Origin: Chrysoperla carnea
Taxonomy: Eukaryota; Arthropoda; Insecta; Neuroptera; Chrysopidae
Length of the DNA: 64,000 bases
Direction of reading: 5' to 3'
Assembly (NCBI RefSeq): GCF_905475395.1
Contig: NC_058338.1
Location: 98,689,435 to 98,753,434, forward strand
Shown here: piece after piece, positions 44,201 through 55,321 of the stretch
Position numbering within the stretch: position 1 is the stretch's first letter
Layout of the letters: every line of letters starts with the position of its first letter
Notes under the pieces: generated by a model
Databases searched by the model: none
Told to the model about the DNA's origin: nothing
What the model saw: the letters and a program-made list of their open reading frames with translations, nothing else
Translations under genes and position numbers: made by a program

Positions 44201-44334
44201 CAACAATTGGGCATATCTTGGTCAATTTTGAAACTAAAAAAAACAATTGACTGATTAAAGCCCCCACAAAAAGGGGGTTAAACACTCCCCTGAGTAACCG
44301 ATTGTTTGGTACAAAGTTTTTACAACCTAATAAA
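41284..44334. mobile_element. 3-kb element with inverted ends, no gene inside
   Basis: The left end is TTTATTAGGCTGTAAATACT and the right end, inverted, TTTATTAGGTTGTAAAAACT. Both continue with GTACCAA..CGA, a G-rich stretch (14 G at 41323 on the left) and TTAAACCCC..TTTTTGGG-type words. GTTGACCGAGATAT near 41490 has an inverted mate near 44220. The interior is very AT-rich with no ORF longer than 62 codons. A target duplication was not resolved. Confidence 0.55.
42236..42325 (-). repeat. Segment shared with the core of the 10.5-11.7 kb inverted repeat
   Basis: About 85 bp (AATAAAAATCGACCCATTCT ... TTGTGTCCCATTTTTGAA) is the inverse of 11068-11150 with very few differences, although the two surrounding elements look unrelated. 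Confidence 0.75.
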
Positions 44335-44469
44335 AAACTGTGGAAAACTTTCAAAGATGCTACACTTATTTCTTTATTACCATGATTTATGATTTAATTT
44401 TGTTGTATATCTATTTATTTTAGTTTACGAAGGAGTAATTCGTTCAGATTTGGATATAAGTGGAAATAT

Positions 44470-44658
44470 AGTTATTGAAATAAATACCAAGATACGCGAA
44501 ATAAAATTGTATATTAAGAAATTCTATTTAAAAAACATGCAACAGACTAACATTTCGTTAAATATCGGTATTTCGATTGTAAGTCTGTTGTATGTTTTTT
44601 TAAATAAAATTTCTTATACAATTTTATTACGAGTATTGTGATATTTATTTCAATAACT
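44470..44658. mobile_element. Foldback MITE, 189 bp
   Basis: AGTTATTGAAATAAATA and ACATGCAACAGACT on the left pair with inverted mates on the right around a 30-bp loop. The overlapping 63-codon frame is a by-product. Confidence 0.7.
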
Positions 44659-44999
44659 ATGTCTCTACTCGGAGTCAACAAAAATTAATTTTTATAATTC
44701 TAAATTACTTTTATTTTAACCATTATAAGTACCGTTTTTACAAGGTTCTAGTAAGGTTCTATTCAGTAAATATGGAAAATTTTTTTATTTTAAACGTTAA
44801 AAAATATCGCTAGACGATTTCGAATTGTCCAAATCTCATAAACATCGAAAAAAATCGATTCGAATCGCGCTAAGATTTGTATCATTCTGAATTATTTTTT
44901 AACAGAACCAGAACATTGCGATTAGTCGCATCTTCAATGTTGTATTTAAACATAAGCAAATGATAATAATAAAATCGAAAATGGGTACTGCAAATAGGT

Positions 45000-45240
45000 C
45001 CCATGCACCTAGACCAAAAGGGCCTCTGTGCCCTCCTTGAGAACAACCTGGCTGTATCATTAAGTGCCAGGCGATTTAGTTCCTTGAAGCATTAATAGAC
45101 TACTCTCGTTCCATTTATCCAAAGTAACGAAATGTTTTGCAAGCCATGGGCCAAAAACAGTTTAAAGATACTTTTAGTACCTTCGTTATAGAGACGATGG
45201 GAGTTTCTCATTTCTCTGGTGCTGCTCGATAGATTTACGT
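45000..45240 (-). pseudogene. Non-LTR retrotransposon 3' fragment
   Basis: GCGATTTAGTTCCTTGAAGC ATTAATAGACTACTC matches, with changes, the RNase H part of the LINE remnant at 23.98-24.02 kb (GTGATTCAGCTCCTCGTAGC ATTCATAGACTATCC). The preceding CCCATGCACCTAG...GTGCCCTCCT resembles 53.09 kb. It is an old fragment immediately upstream of the zinc-finger exon. Confidence 0.5.
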
Positions 45241-45327
45241 TTTCCGGTACAAAAGGCACTATTGCTACCTATAGCCAAACTTGTATACGAATTATTTAGA
45301 TTTTAAAACTTATTTTCATTTTTCAGG

Positions 45328-46093
45328 TGAAAACAAACCAGATTTAGTCTCAGAAAATGATCAATTTGGGGAAGATGATTTAGTGAGTATAGCTCAAATG
45401 TGTACTGTCGATTTAAAAGATGATAATTCTGCAAAAGCTGAAAATCAAATTTTTAAATGCGATATATGCGAGAAAGTTTTTAAACGGAAGGAAAGTTTAA
45501 TCCAACATAAAAGTTTTCATGCAGGCGAAAAACGTTTCTCTTGCGACGAATGTGACAAAAAGTATAAAAGTCTAGGCAGTTTAACTCAACATAAAATCAT
45601 AACTCATGCAGGTGAAAAACGATTCGCTTGTGATATATGCCAGAAAACGTTTACAGCAAAAGGTACCTTAAATCAACATCAGAAAATTCACACGGGCGAA
45701 AAACCATACAAATGTCATATTTGTGATAAAAAATTTCGAACGATGAGTCATTTACCAGAACATTTACGTACACATACCGGAGAAAGACCGTTCGCTTGTG
45801 AAAAATGTGGAAAATGTTTTTCACACTCGAGTAGTTTACTGAAACATCAACAAATACACTTGAAAAACAAACCGCATAAATGCAGTTTTTGTTTTAAAGG
45901 TTTTACACAGCTGGGAAATTTAGTGAAACATGAGCGTATCCATAATGGGGTGAAATTATTTAAGTGTGGCGTTTGTGATAAAGCATTTACACAACGTGGA
46001 ACGTTATTGTCACATGAACGAACTCATAATAAGGGTAATCAACTAATCGTCGACGCTTCTAAAGAAACTACGGAGAGTCCAATAAATATGTAA
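45328..46093 (+). CDS. C2H2 zinc-finger protein, 3' exon with seven fingers
   Basis: Paralogue of the 14.9-kb gene: DLVSIAQMCTVDLK matches its SISQMCTVDLK block, and fingers 3-7 align closely (CHICDKKFRTMSHLPEHLRT). An open frame begins at 45281, but its first 15 codons look intronic. A pyrimidine-rich ATTTTCATTTTTCAG ends at 45327, so I take this as an internal or last exon starting at 45328, with its first exon unidentified upstream. Seven C2H2 fingers run to about 20 residues before the end; the second has an HX4H ending. TAA at 46091 is followed by AATAAA at 46117-46122. Likely a nuclear DNA-binding regulator. Confidence 0.88.
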
Positions 46094-48398
46094 ATGTAAA
46101 AATTTGCGATCTCAAAAATAAATTTATTTTTTGCAATTCATTTTGTACTTATTTTCAATTACCTCATTTAGCTAGGTCGTGTAAGAAGGGAGACAAATTG
46201 GGAAAACCAGTTAAGAAATTATTATGAACATCGGCGGAATCTAAAAGAGATGTAAAAATCTCAGAAACTATTCACAATAAAATAAATTTTTATATTTTTC
46301 TGCGTTTACCAATATCTGATCTTTAGGAAGCAGAAATTTAAATTTTCTATCGTATGTTTTTGAAATACCGATAAAAGAAGACACATGACTTCAGTTCATT
46401 GAGCTAGGTCCGGTTGGTTTCATTATTGAATACATACAACCATAAGATTTTTTTGACAATTTTTTTTAGAAAATACTTGTTTATTAGGCAAATGAACTAC
46501 GTTTCTATAACTTTTTAGAAAATCCATAAAGCGATTTAATCTATGAATTTCTAAAAAATCAAATAACGTAATTTTAATTGGTAAACTGAAAATTTTAACA
46601 TATTTTGAAAGCATTCATTTCTCTAAATTTGACATGTTGACTTTAGTACCTACAGATTAGACAGATTGAATGACTTGACAGAAAGAACGCCACCAGTGGC
46701 GGTAGGTAATATGTATTCGCCATAGTCTTGTTGTGAAATACGCTATTATATTCTATGACTAAGACTTAGTCATAGAATGGAAAATATGTAAATGGATTAT
46801 CATAAAGATGCAACCTCATGATGACGCATGGCGGTGGCTTTAAGCGGAAAATTAAGGTTCCGTCAAGCTGAAAAAAATGGAGTTATGTCCAGCGACAAGT
46901 GTCAGCGTGAATTTGTAAAAAATTATTGATATTTATGTCTCGAGATATACATACTAAGAGTGAGTCCATATTTCATTTTTAATCAAACGCATAACTATAT
47001 CCATAGAAAACTATATTATAATATAAATATCTATTATCTATGACTATAACTGGCGATAATAATACGGACTAATTAAAACAAGAAGTTTGTCCGATTTCAG
47101 TAGATCAAATTTAGATTGCCAGATGGCAGTACTTGTACTTACCATTTTTAAAGGCCAATAAAAATATTCATATTCAAATCAGATAAACCCCGCCAACTGG
47201 CGATAAAAATTCGTACTAATTAAAACAAGAAGTGAATCCCTTTTTCTGTAGTTCCAATTTAGATCACCAGGTTACTTACCTTTTTTCAATAATGATTATG
47301 ATTATCAATTGTGCCTTTATTAGTGCCAAAAAATAATTCGCGAAAAATCGTATGCAATATTTTAAATTGTTATATTTATTCGAATATAAATTTATTTATC
47401 CAGTACTGTCAAAATCAATCTTGACAAAGAAACTAAACTATGTTTAGCTTTTTACGATGGCAGGATACGAGAACACGTCGTATCCACGTCGAACTGACCA
47501 CGTGGCCTAATTTGACGCGCAGACTCGGCGTCAAGCGTCAGCATGAAAATACACTCTAAGCTTACTCTTCTTTAAGCTTACGAAATTAAAGAGAAAAGCG
47601 AGAACATGAATTAAATCGATATTAATATTTATTTATCAAATCTCCTTGACTTTTAAATGTTTAATTGTAGGGTTCTTTATAAAATATAAAAAAAATAATA
47701 ATAATAAAAATAAATTAAATAATTTTCTTGGATCAATGAGTTTATAATAATTACTCAAATTTAATGAAATTTGTCTTATGTTTTCTTTCTTGCCCTCTGA
47801 TTTAAATCCAAATTGTGCGTACCAACTTTACCTACTAAGTAATAATGATTTTTTATAGGTACTACAAAATCCGGCAGTTATCAGTGTCTGAGATCAACAA
47901 AAAGTAAAGAAGAATAGAATTTTATTTTATTTTATTAAGGCTGACACTTAGTAAAAATTAAAATTTATTTTTCAAGCCTAGGCACTAGGCAATAAGTTTA
48001 ATCGTATAATTTAACAATGCCTGCACTAGCTTTTTCGTATTAATTCCCAAACGCCAAACTTCATTCTTATCAGAAATTTTTATTAATTGTAAAATACTTG
48101 TCAGTTTATGAAATAAAATTTTTTTTAAATTTGTAAATAAATAAATATGTTTTTAAAAATCATGTGATAATCAATTTATAAAATATTGTAAATAAAACAA
48201 ACTTTTTTAAAAGATGTAAATTGTGTATAGAAATAATTACAAAAAAAAACCTTTTTTGAGGTTATATTTCCTAAATTTTTTTAAACAATAATTCATCAAA
48301 AAATTATTCAAGTATGATTTGAATATAATTATTCTTATATTTTATCATAAAAAAATATTTTATTTTATATAGTTCCAAAATTTAATCGTTTTTTTCAG
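46094..48398. other. Non-coding stretch with a small palindrome and a direct repeat
   Basis: TTCTATGACTAAG/CTTAGTCATAGAA form a near-perfect palindrome at about 46754-46780. Around 47050 and 47197 AACTGGCGATAA.AAT.CG.ACTAATTAAAACAAGAAG is directly repeated with a period of about 147 bp. No gene is supported; a 5' exon of the following split gene may be hidden here. Confidence 0.45.
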
Positions 48399-48572
48399 TA
48401 GAAATGTCGCAAGAGACAGATTATGAAAAACAATTCCAATTAGACTTAGAAAAAGCACAAGCTTTAAGTCTTGAAAGTTTAGCATTGGAGAAATTTCGTA
48501 TGAAAAAGAAACTTGAAAAATTACAAACACAATTAAATAAATATTCAAATACCACTTCAAATTCAGCAACAG
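48399..48572 (+). CDS. Exon 1 (first coding) of a UIM-like, Gln/Pro-rich protein; possible class II PI3-kinase
   Basis: A polypyrimidine tract and CAG end at 48398, six bases before the ATG at 48404, so a 5'-untranslated intron is likely. The exon codes 56 residues plus one base. EKAQALSLESLALEKFR is helix-forming and resembles a ubiquitin-interacting motif, followed by a Lys/Leu/Gln-rich coiled-coil-like stretch. The donor is CAG|GTAGTG. Phase 1 joins in frame to the exon at 50757, giving ...SNSAT-V-AAVSAAQQQ. Such an N-terminus resembles, from memory, insect class II PI3-kinases (Pi3K68D-like). No kinase exon is present to prove it. Confidence 0.7.
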
Positions 48573-49044
48573 GTAGTGTAAACACTGAATTTGTTTCCAT
48601 GATTTCAAAATGTTAACTTTTCTTATTAAATCATATTTTGATTACATTTTGTGACTAAAAAATCTATCACTATGAAAAGTGATTTAATTGCCATCGAAGA
48701 AAGTAGTTATTATTTTCTATATTAATAAATTCATCCGTAACTTTTAAACAAGTTAGAAGTAGCTGAAATTGACACCAAAATATTGTCAAGTTTTTGGAAA
48801 ATTGATCTAGAAAAAATATGTTCGATGTAATTTCACACTGGCAAAATTTTAAGAATTTGTCCAAATACATTTCACTTGCGAAAGTGAAAATTACCTAGAT
48901 ATAAAACTAAGGTGTGAAGTTCTTTTTCACAAAATCGTTTAGCTAAGTATTTTGGTTATATTATTTCTTTAAAATTCAAATAGAAACTTTTCTATATAAT
49001 ACAATGAATATTCCGGAGAAAGTGTTGATAGTAGAAAAGTTGAG

Positions 49045-49090
49045 AAACAGCACCCATGTTAATGAAACTTTTTGTAACGTGTTTATAGGA
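49045..49090 (+). repeat. Short dispersed repeat, inverted mate at 58312-58375
   Basis: TTTTTGTAACGTGTTTATAG with flanking words is the inverse of CTATAAACACGTTACAAAAA near 58312, and the similarity extends about 60 bp. It lies in intron 1 of the split gene. Confidence 0.5.
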
Positions 49091-49844
49091 CCCCAAGGAA
49101 CATTCAGCTAACTTAACCTAGGCATAAGGGGGCATAGAGTTCACCCCCCCCCCCCCAATATAAGCTTCACAAAGTTAGTTTTTTTTTTTAGATTTAGAGT
49201 ATAATTTTGATATGCCGCAATATTTGATTTTAAAGTTAAGATTTCAGTGACAGGATCCGTGTTTATAGCATGGTAGCCGCATTACTGGAAAACCTGAAAA
49301 TATCAGCAAATTCAAATTTACTAGAAAAGGCAGGGAAATGTGTGAAATTTCGTAAAAAATATAAAAGTCAGGGAATTTTATCATTTTCGTAGCACACTTC
49401 TAATAGTATTTTATATAATTTTATTTTTCTATTCGAATTATTTAAAAAAAATGATGCATATGATTGTAATATCTACTGAGTTACATTTAGTATCAAGAAT
49501 TTCCAATCTCGTTATTTGTAAAATTTTCGTGAACATGGTAAAGTCAGGGAATTTCATTTTGGAGAGAACAGTGGTTACCATATATAGGAACTAATTTGTT
49601 ATTTTTGGTATCTGAAAAACACACGACTGTTCTGCCAAATATTTACCATAAATGTTAACTTATGCAACACACATTACAAGTATATATTATAAGTAAACTA
49701 CTATTTATAATTATCGATTAATGTAATACAAATGGAAAAATACACCAGTCATTTAGAATTTTTATTTAGCGGCACTGAAAATTTGTTGAGGTATTTAGAA
49801 GTTATAGGAATTTAGATAAAAAGTTAATGAATTTCCTATTTTTT

Positions 49845-50700
49845 ATACCATGTATATATGAAATACAGTGTGTCCATTTCAAAATTATCCACTTTTAATA
49901 ACTTTTAACCTGATGTGATTATTGTTTTGAGTGACTCTACTTTGTTATACCTCGTTTGATAGAGGCATATAGGTATCCACCCTTAATAACTCTTGATCTG
50001 ATATGATTCTTGTTTTGTATGAAAACATGTCGATTTAAAACAGGAAAGTACAAAAATGGTACCTAGAAATTTTATTTTCCATTCCTTCACCCCACCGACC
50101 TCAACTTTGAAATTTCAAATCGTTTTTTTATCATCAGATCAAGAGTTATTAAGGGTGGATACTTTTGAAATGAACACACTGTATATCAAGGTATACTAAG
50201 TTTAGTCCCAAGTTTGTAACTCAAGCTTAAAAATATTGATTCTACAAACAAAATTTTGGTATAGGTGTTCATAAAATCACCTAAGTAGTCCATTTTCGGT
50301 TGTCCGTCTGTCTGTCGACATGATAATTCAAAAACAAAAAGAGATATCAAGCTGAAATTATAGCATGCTTAAGACGTAAAAAGTGAAATCGAGTTCGTAA
50401 ATGAGCAACATAGGTCAATTGAGTCTTGGGCCCGTAGGAGCCATCTTGTAAATCGTTAGAGATATAACAAAATTTGAAATGTAAAAAAAATTCCTTATAA
50501 AAAAATAAAGAACTTTTGTTTGAAACATTTTTTCGTAAATATCACATTTTACCCGTGAGACATGCCTGTGTGTGTGTGGCTATCTAAGAGTGGCTATTTT
50601 TCTTTACTTACATGATGTAAAAAAACAAACGATTGCGTAACCAACACTGTGTATACATTATATACATTAACTCAATCAATTGTTGGTTTTCACTTGCTTT
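49845..50700 (-). repeat. Abundant unclassified repeat, copy N, inside intron 1
   Basis: Family termini in reverse order (ATACCATGTATATATGAAA on the left, CACTTGCTTT on the right). A Tc1/mariner-type MITE at 49866-50181 interrupts it near its left end; without the MITE the copy is about 540 bp. It ends about 55 bp before the exon at 50757. Confidence 0.85.
49866..50181. mobile_element. Tc1/mariner-type MITE, 316 bp, nested in copy N
   Basis: Ends CAGTGTGTCCATTTCAAAA and, inverted, CAGTGTGTTCATTTCAAAA. TA flanks each end (49864-49865, 50182-50183). Subterminal ATCCAC..TTAATAACT is also inverted. No ORF. Confidence 0.8.
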
Positions 50701-50756
50701 TAAAGAAACTGCATACAGAACTCTTTATCATTTATTTTGTTTTTGCTTTTTAACAG

Positions 50757-51033
50757 TTGCGGCCGTATCAGCCGCACAACAACAGTATAATGAATTATCT
50801 CGCTCTGAAAAACAGCATCAAATCAAGTCACGACCACGGCCAGGATCGTTTAACACAGGACAATCTAGTTCGATTCTAGCACCACCGCCAATCTATCAAA
50901 GAAGGAATAGTTCTGCACCAAGTACAGCATCGGACGAAGCTGATTTAATATCATTCACTAGTCCTACACAATCATCTGTACCACCACAAAAGAGCCAAGA
51001 TTCCTTGAAAGAATTCTGTGATCAAATAAATTT
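50757..51033 (+). CDS. Exon 2 of the UIM-like, Gln/Pro-rich gene
   Basis: The acceptor is TTTTGCTTTTTAACAG|TT; the donor is AATTT|GTAAGT. 277 bp, entering at phase 1 and leaving at phase 2. It codes a Ser/Pro-rich low-complexity segment with SRPRPGSF, a run of prolines, and DLISF, which resembles a clathrin-box-type acidic-hydrophobic motif. It ends with SLKEFCDQINL. A clathrin-binding disordered N-terminus followed by an FC.. segment would fit class II PI3-kinases, but this is inference. Joining gives QINLLTQQQ across to the next exon. Confidence 0.75.
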
Positions 51034-52606
51034 GTAAGTATCTATCATATATTGTTGTTTATTGGTTAGGTCATTTGACAAAAGACTGGAAAATCTTATT
51101 CAAATATAGGACTTTATGTAGAAGTTCGGGCAATACATTCGACCAATCGTCAAATGAACCCGATTTTTGTATTTTTTGGGTCAAAAATACTCTATATACC
51201 TACCGAATTTTATCAAATTCCGAAACCAAAAGGTTTTTTGTGACTTTTTCGATAATTTCAAAAGGATACATTCAACCCCCAGAAAATAGCAAAACATTAA
51301 AAATAATTTTTGTCTGCAAAATTAATAGTAATTTTGTACCAAAAATTACAAAAATGGGGTTAATTTCTCGGATTGATTTCAGGAAATTTCTTAGATGATA
51401 TTTGTTTAGTCGTCAAATGAATCTGGTTTTCGTGACTTTGAGTCCTAATTATTTAACAAAATTTAAAAAGCGTTGATATAATTTTTTTTTGGATTCCTTC
51501 AATTTTTAAGTGTACCGATTCGATTACAAAAAACTGGTTGCAACAAAAATCGTAATAATTAGAAAAAGTTTTGCTTTCGATTTGAATAAATATCATTATT
51601 TTGAGTAATTAGTGTCCAAAAAACACCACAATGTACCATTTGATTATTTAACAAACAATTTTCGAGGTATCACCTAAACTCGCACTTGAAACTAATATAA
51701 GAACACTCTCCAATAAATTACCTTTTTCCTAAGATTGTCGGCAGCTTTTTTGTTTTTTCCGGTACAGAACCCTAAACTCGCAATTGAAACATAGCTAAGA
51801 ACACTCTTAGTTTAATTTAAAGAAAGTTTTTTGTACCATTTTTTTGTGTTCTATCCAGCACAAAAAATTGATGAGTTTATCTCGAGATCTAAAATGTAGC
51901 TCTCCAATTTATTTTATTTAGGTACTGAAAACATACTCAAAAAGTTCTAACAGTTTCGGATATACAGTTTTCAAAATATTGCAATTTAAATGCAAAAAAA
52001 ATTTTTCGTAAAAAACAAAAAAATTGTCTTTATCGTTAAATAACTCAAAATATAGTAAAGTGAGCATGTTGTCAATACCTAAATAAAATAGATTCGAAAG
52101 TAGCAACATCAATTTTAGTTCCCGTGGTAAATTCATCAGTTTTTGTGCTGAATAGAACACAAAAAAATGGTACGAAAAACTTTCTTTTCATTATAACTCA
52201 ATTTTTGTGCGAATGACTTAAAACTTTTTCACTTTCAAGATTTTTTATAGTACTTTAAAAAGTGTACAAATGACTTTTTTCCAAAAACGTCCAATTTTTC
52301 AGTTATTTAGAGTTAAATACTTCGAGTTTCAATCTCCAATAACTCGGAAAGTATTGACTTTTCAAAATGAACCAAATGACACTTTTTGCTTAGATTTTGT
52401 CGCTTTATTGATTCGTCTTGCCTTTTTCAACATATATTTTTTTCGTCCTTTTGATGGGATGGTTATCATCCCCTGTCGAAAGCATCACTAGGCATCATAC
52501 AACTTTTTTAATCTAGAGGGTTTATTGGAGTATAAATTATACTGGAAAATCAGACAAAATCAGCGAAGTTAGAGAATTGATAATTTTTGTTCTTTTTTAA
52601 TTTCAG
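51034..52606 (+). other. Intron 2 of the split gene
   Basis: Bounded by GTAAGT and TTTAATTTCAG. It contains inverted fragments (51655-51810, CCTAAACTCGCA.TTGAAAC twice) of the dispersed repeat found at 54.54 kb. The frames at 51075 and 52270 are not supported as exons. Confidence 0.6.
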
Positions 52607-52925
52607 ACTTACCCAACAACAATCTGATATGAGCTTAGTAGAGAAAAATCCCCGTCAACAAATGTTAGCATTAAGTCGTAACAATAATAATTTAACAACA
52701 TATCCAACAAATTTGTTTACACCACAACAGCAACAATCGCCAACGATTTTACCAACGCTGCCTTCATTCAATCAAATGCTTCAACAGCCACAGCCACAGC
52801 TCGCACAACAATCACCAGCTGCTCCAAGCTATGGTTTTCAGCCGCATATTACTTCTGGTTTAAATCTTATGAGCGGAATAGCACCATTAAATTCTGGTTA
52901 TCAATATCCACCACCAGTGCCTCAA
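52607..52925 (+). CDS. Exon 3 of the UIM-like, Gln/Pro-rich gene
   Basis: 319 bp, acceptor TTTAATTTCAG, donor CAA|GTAAGT, leaving at phase 0. It encodes 106 residues rich in Gln, Asn and Pro (FTPQQQQSP, QQPQPQLAQQ, QYPPPVPQ) with little predicted structure. With exons 1-2 it makes a 255-codon open N-terminal region. No further exon was recognised to 64000, so the gene must continue beyond the window or use exons I missed among the repeats. Confidence 0.75.
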
Positions 52926-53079
52926 GTAAGTGCTCAAAATTATTTTCTACACCAAATATTTTTTTCAAAATGTGTTGAGTGTCGTTTTCGAAAAGTCTGA
53001 CAGGCCTCACTTTTATTATCTCAAAAGAACTCACTGTCATGGATCAAACAAAAATCGTAGGGCTTATAATAATAATAAT

Positions 53080-53470
53080 AATAAAAAAGAGGGGTATCGC
53101 AAATGGGACCCTAGCACCTAGCCTAAGTGATCGTCTATACCCTCTGAAGATGATAATTATCTGTTATTCGAAGAAGTGTTAATTTAAGCAGATGAAGCTA
53201 TAGGATTCTGTCGAGGCTAGTCACCGCACAGAAAGTTTACAGTTTCTCTGCCAAGGTTGGTCCTAGGATTGATCGATTTAAGGTTTTGGACACAAACATT
53301 CTATACTTGGTACTCTGTAGGTTTTGCACTTGTAGCTGCAAAAGGGATCACCAGAAATTTCCAAGTTATGAAGGTGGTAGTCCAATCGACAGTGCCCTGT
53401 AAAGAGTCTCATTAGCCTTCTCCGACTGTGTTCTATTGAGTTTCAGGATTCGACAACAATCAATTGTCCT
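53080..53470. pseudogene. Probable non-LTR retrotransposon fragment
   Basis: GC-richer than its surroundings; TATCGCAAATGGGACCCTAG CACCTAG and a TACCCTCT word resemble 45.0 kb. No readable domain. It follows an (ATA)n tract at 53067-53085. Confidence 0.4.
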
Positions 53471-53751
53471 GCGCAAAGTCCCTAATCAAGAAATGTCACA
53501 ACAGACAAGAATAGGTAGATGACAGATGAACACAAAAGATAAGCTTACATAATCGAAATTACAATTTCCTATAGTGACTATGTATTATTTGTTTACATTA
53601 TTTATAAATTATTATGTTTGCTATTATCGTAGTACAGTGAACGGAATCTAGCAGACAATTACTTCTAGTAGACAAATTTATTCTCCTCTCATATACATAC
53701 GAAACTCAGTGTACATCATTATCAATTTGTAAAAAGACATAATACAGTAAC

Positions 53752-54475
53752 CTTGTCGTCTGAAAGTAAGGGGTAGTTTGCGTCAAATCCGGCAGCTCTG
53801 ATTTTTTGCAGACTTTATGATGTTGGTCTAATGAATAATTCAAGTTTGTGACCTCAAGTGCCGAACGTAACTTTGTCAAAAATCAAAAAAACTGTGCAAA
53901 TTTCGGCTTACTTTCGGATTTTGGCGATTATAATCCTAAAGGGCTAGTTTTTGAAGTATCTTTTCATGATGTTTCTAAAGTTGACTAAATTTGCTACAAT
54001 ATCAGATTTTTTGCAAATTCGCAATTTTTTGCAATATTTTGTCGTTCTGAATGAATTTAGACCATAAACAACACTAACACACTCCTTCGGAGGTTAAGTA
54101 AACCTACCCCTTGTTAGAGTAGTACGAGTGACGTATGTAATGTTGCAAAAAATTGCCAAGTTAGAAAAAATATGAGTTTTGAATAGCTTTATCTCGGACA
54201 CTATTGGGTTTATAGAAACGATTCTATTCTCATATTGTAGCAAATTTAGTCTACTTAAACATCTTGATACTTCAAACAGTAGCGCTTTAGGGTTATAATC
54301 ATCAAAATCTGAAAATAAGCCGGTTTACGGTTTTTTTCGAATTTTGACAAAGTTGCGTTCGGCGTTTGAGGTTACAAACTTGGATTATTCTTTGGTCCAA
54401 CATCATAAACATGCCTGCTGAAAATCTTAACTACCAGATTTGGCGTAAGCTCTGATGTATAAAGTTACTGTTATA
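53752..54475. mobile_element. Foldback element with ~230-bp arms
   Basis: Ends CAGTAAC..T and the inverse AAGTTACTG. The arms share GCGTCAAATCCGG, TTTATGATGTTGG, CAAGTTTGTGACCTCAA, GCCGAACG..ACTTTGTC and GATTATAA.CCTAAAG in inverted orientation, with a central loop near 54060-54200. Confidence 0.75.
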
Positions 54476-54534
54476 ACAAAAATATTATTCAAAATAACGA
54501 CTTTTTTATGACTTAATCGTTTTTTAACCCCCGA

Positions 54535-54750
54535 ACCAAAAAAAGGTGTTCAGTTTGACCGCTATGTGTGTGTGTGTCTATCGATCTGTCTGTGGCATCG
54601 TAGCGCCTACACAAATGAACCGATTTTTATTTTTTGTTTTGTTTGAAAGGTAATTTAATGGAGAGTGTTCTTAGTTATGTTTCAAGTGCGAGTTTAGGAT
54701 TTCTTACTCGAAAAATTTGTCGGGGGTTTTTAATTTTTCTAATTTTTACT
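54535..54750 (+). repeat. Dispersed repeat fragment, RTE-like tail
   Basis: GGTGTTCAGTTTGACC, (GT)n, TCTGTCTGTGGCATCGTAGC and GAGTGTTCTTAGTTATGTTT AAGTGCGAGTTTAGG order is shared with 30.34 kb and inverted pieces at 51.66 kb. I know similar tails from RTE-type LINEs in insects, but this is not proven here. Confidence 0.5.
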
Positions 54751-54751
54751 T

Positions 54752-55310
54752 GTATACCATATATATGTTTGTAACGCTTAATATTGATGATACCAACAAA
54801 ATTTTTATATAAGTTTTCATAAAATCACCTAATTAGTCCATTTTCGGCTGTCCGTCCGTCCGCCTGTCAACACGATAACTCAAAAAAGAAAAATGATATT
54901 AGGCTAAAAGTTTTATAACGTGTTTAGGGCATAAAAAGTGAGATCGACTTCGTAAATGAGCAACATTGGTCCAATTGATTCTTGAATCCGTAGGACTCAT
55001 ATTGTAAATCGTTAGAGATAGAACAAAAGTTATAATGTAAACAAATGTTTCTTATAAAAAAATTAACAATTTTTGTTTGAAACATTTTTTCGTAAACATC
55101 ACTGTTTACCCGTGAGAGCACAAATTAGGCGCAAATTATATATTATGTATTATATGGGAATATCAGTTAAATGTGTGTGACATGTATGCATGCATGTGTG
55201 ACTATCTTTCTTTACTTACGTGACGTAGGAACAAACGATTGCGTAATCAACACTATCTATACATGGTATTTCAACAATTAACTCAGTCAATTGTTTGTTT
55301 TAACTTGTTT
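54752..55310 (-). repeat. Abundant unclassified repeat, copy O
   Basis: Reverse-strand copy, both termini present in shortened form, with TCCGTCCGTCCG in the middle and AACAATTAACTCAGTCAATTG near the right end. A SINE follows immediately. Confidence 0.85.
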
Positions 55311-55321
55311 TAATATAGTTA

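Noticed and set aside
48404-48616. Complete 70-codon protein ending at 48616
   Set aside because: A good donor at 48573 and a perfectly phased acceptor at 50757 with matching low-complexity coding sequence make read-through to the stop unlikely.
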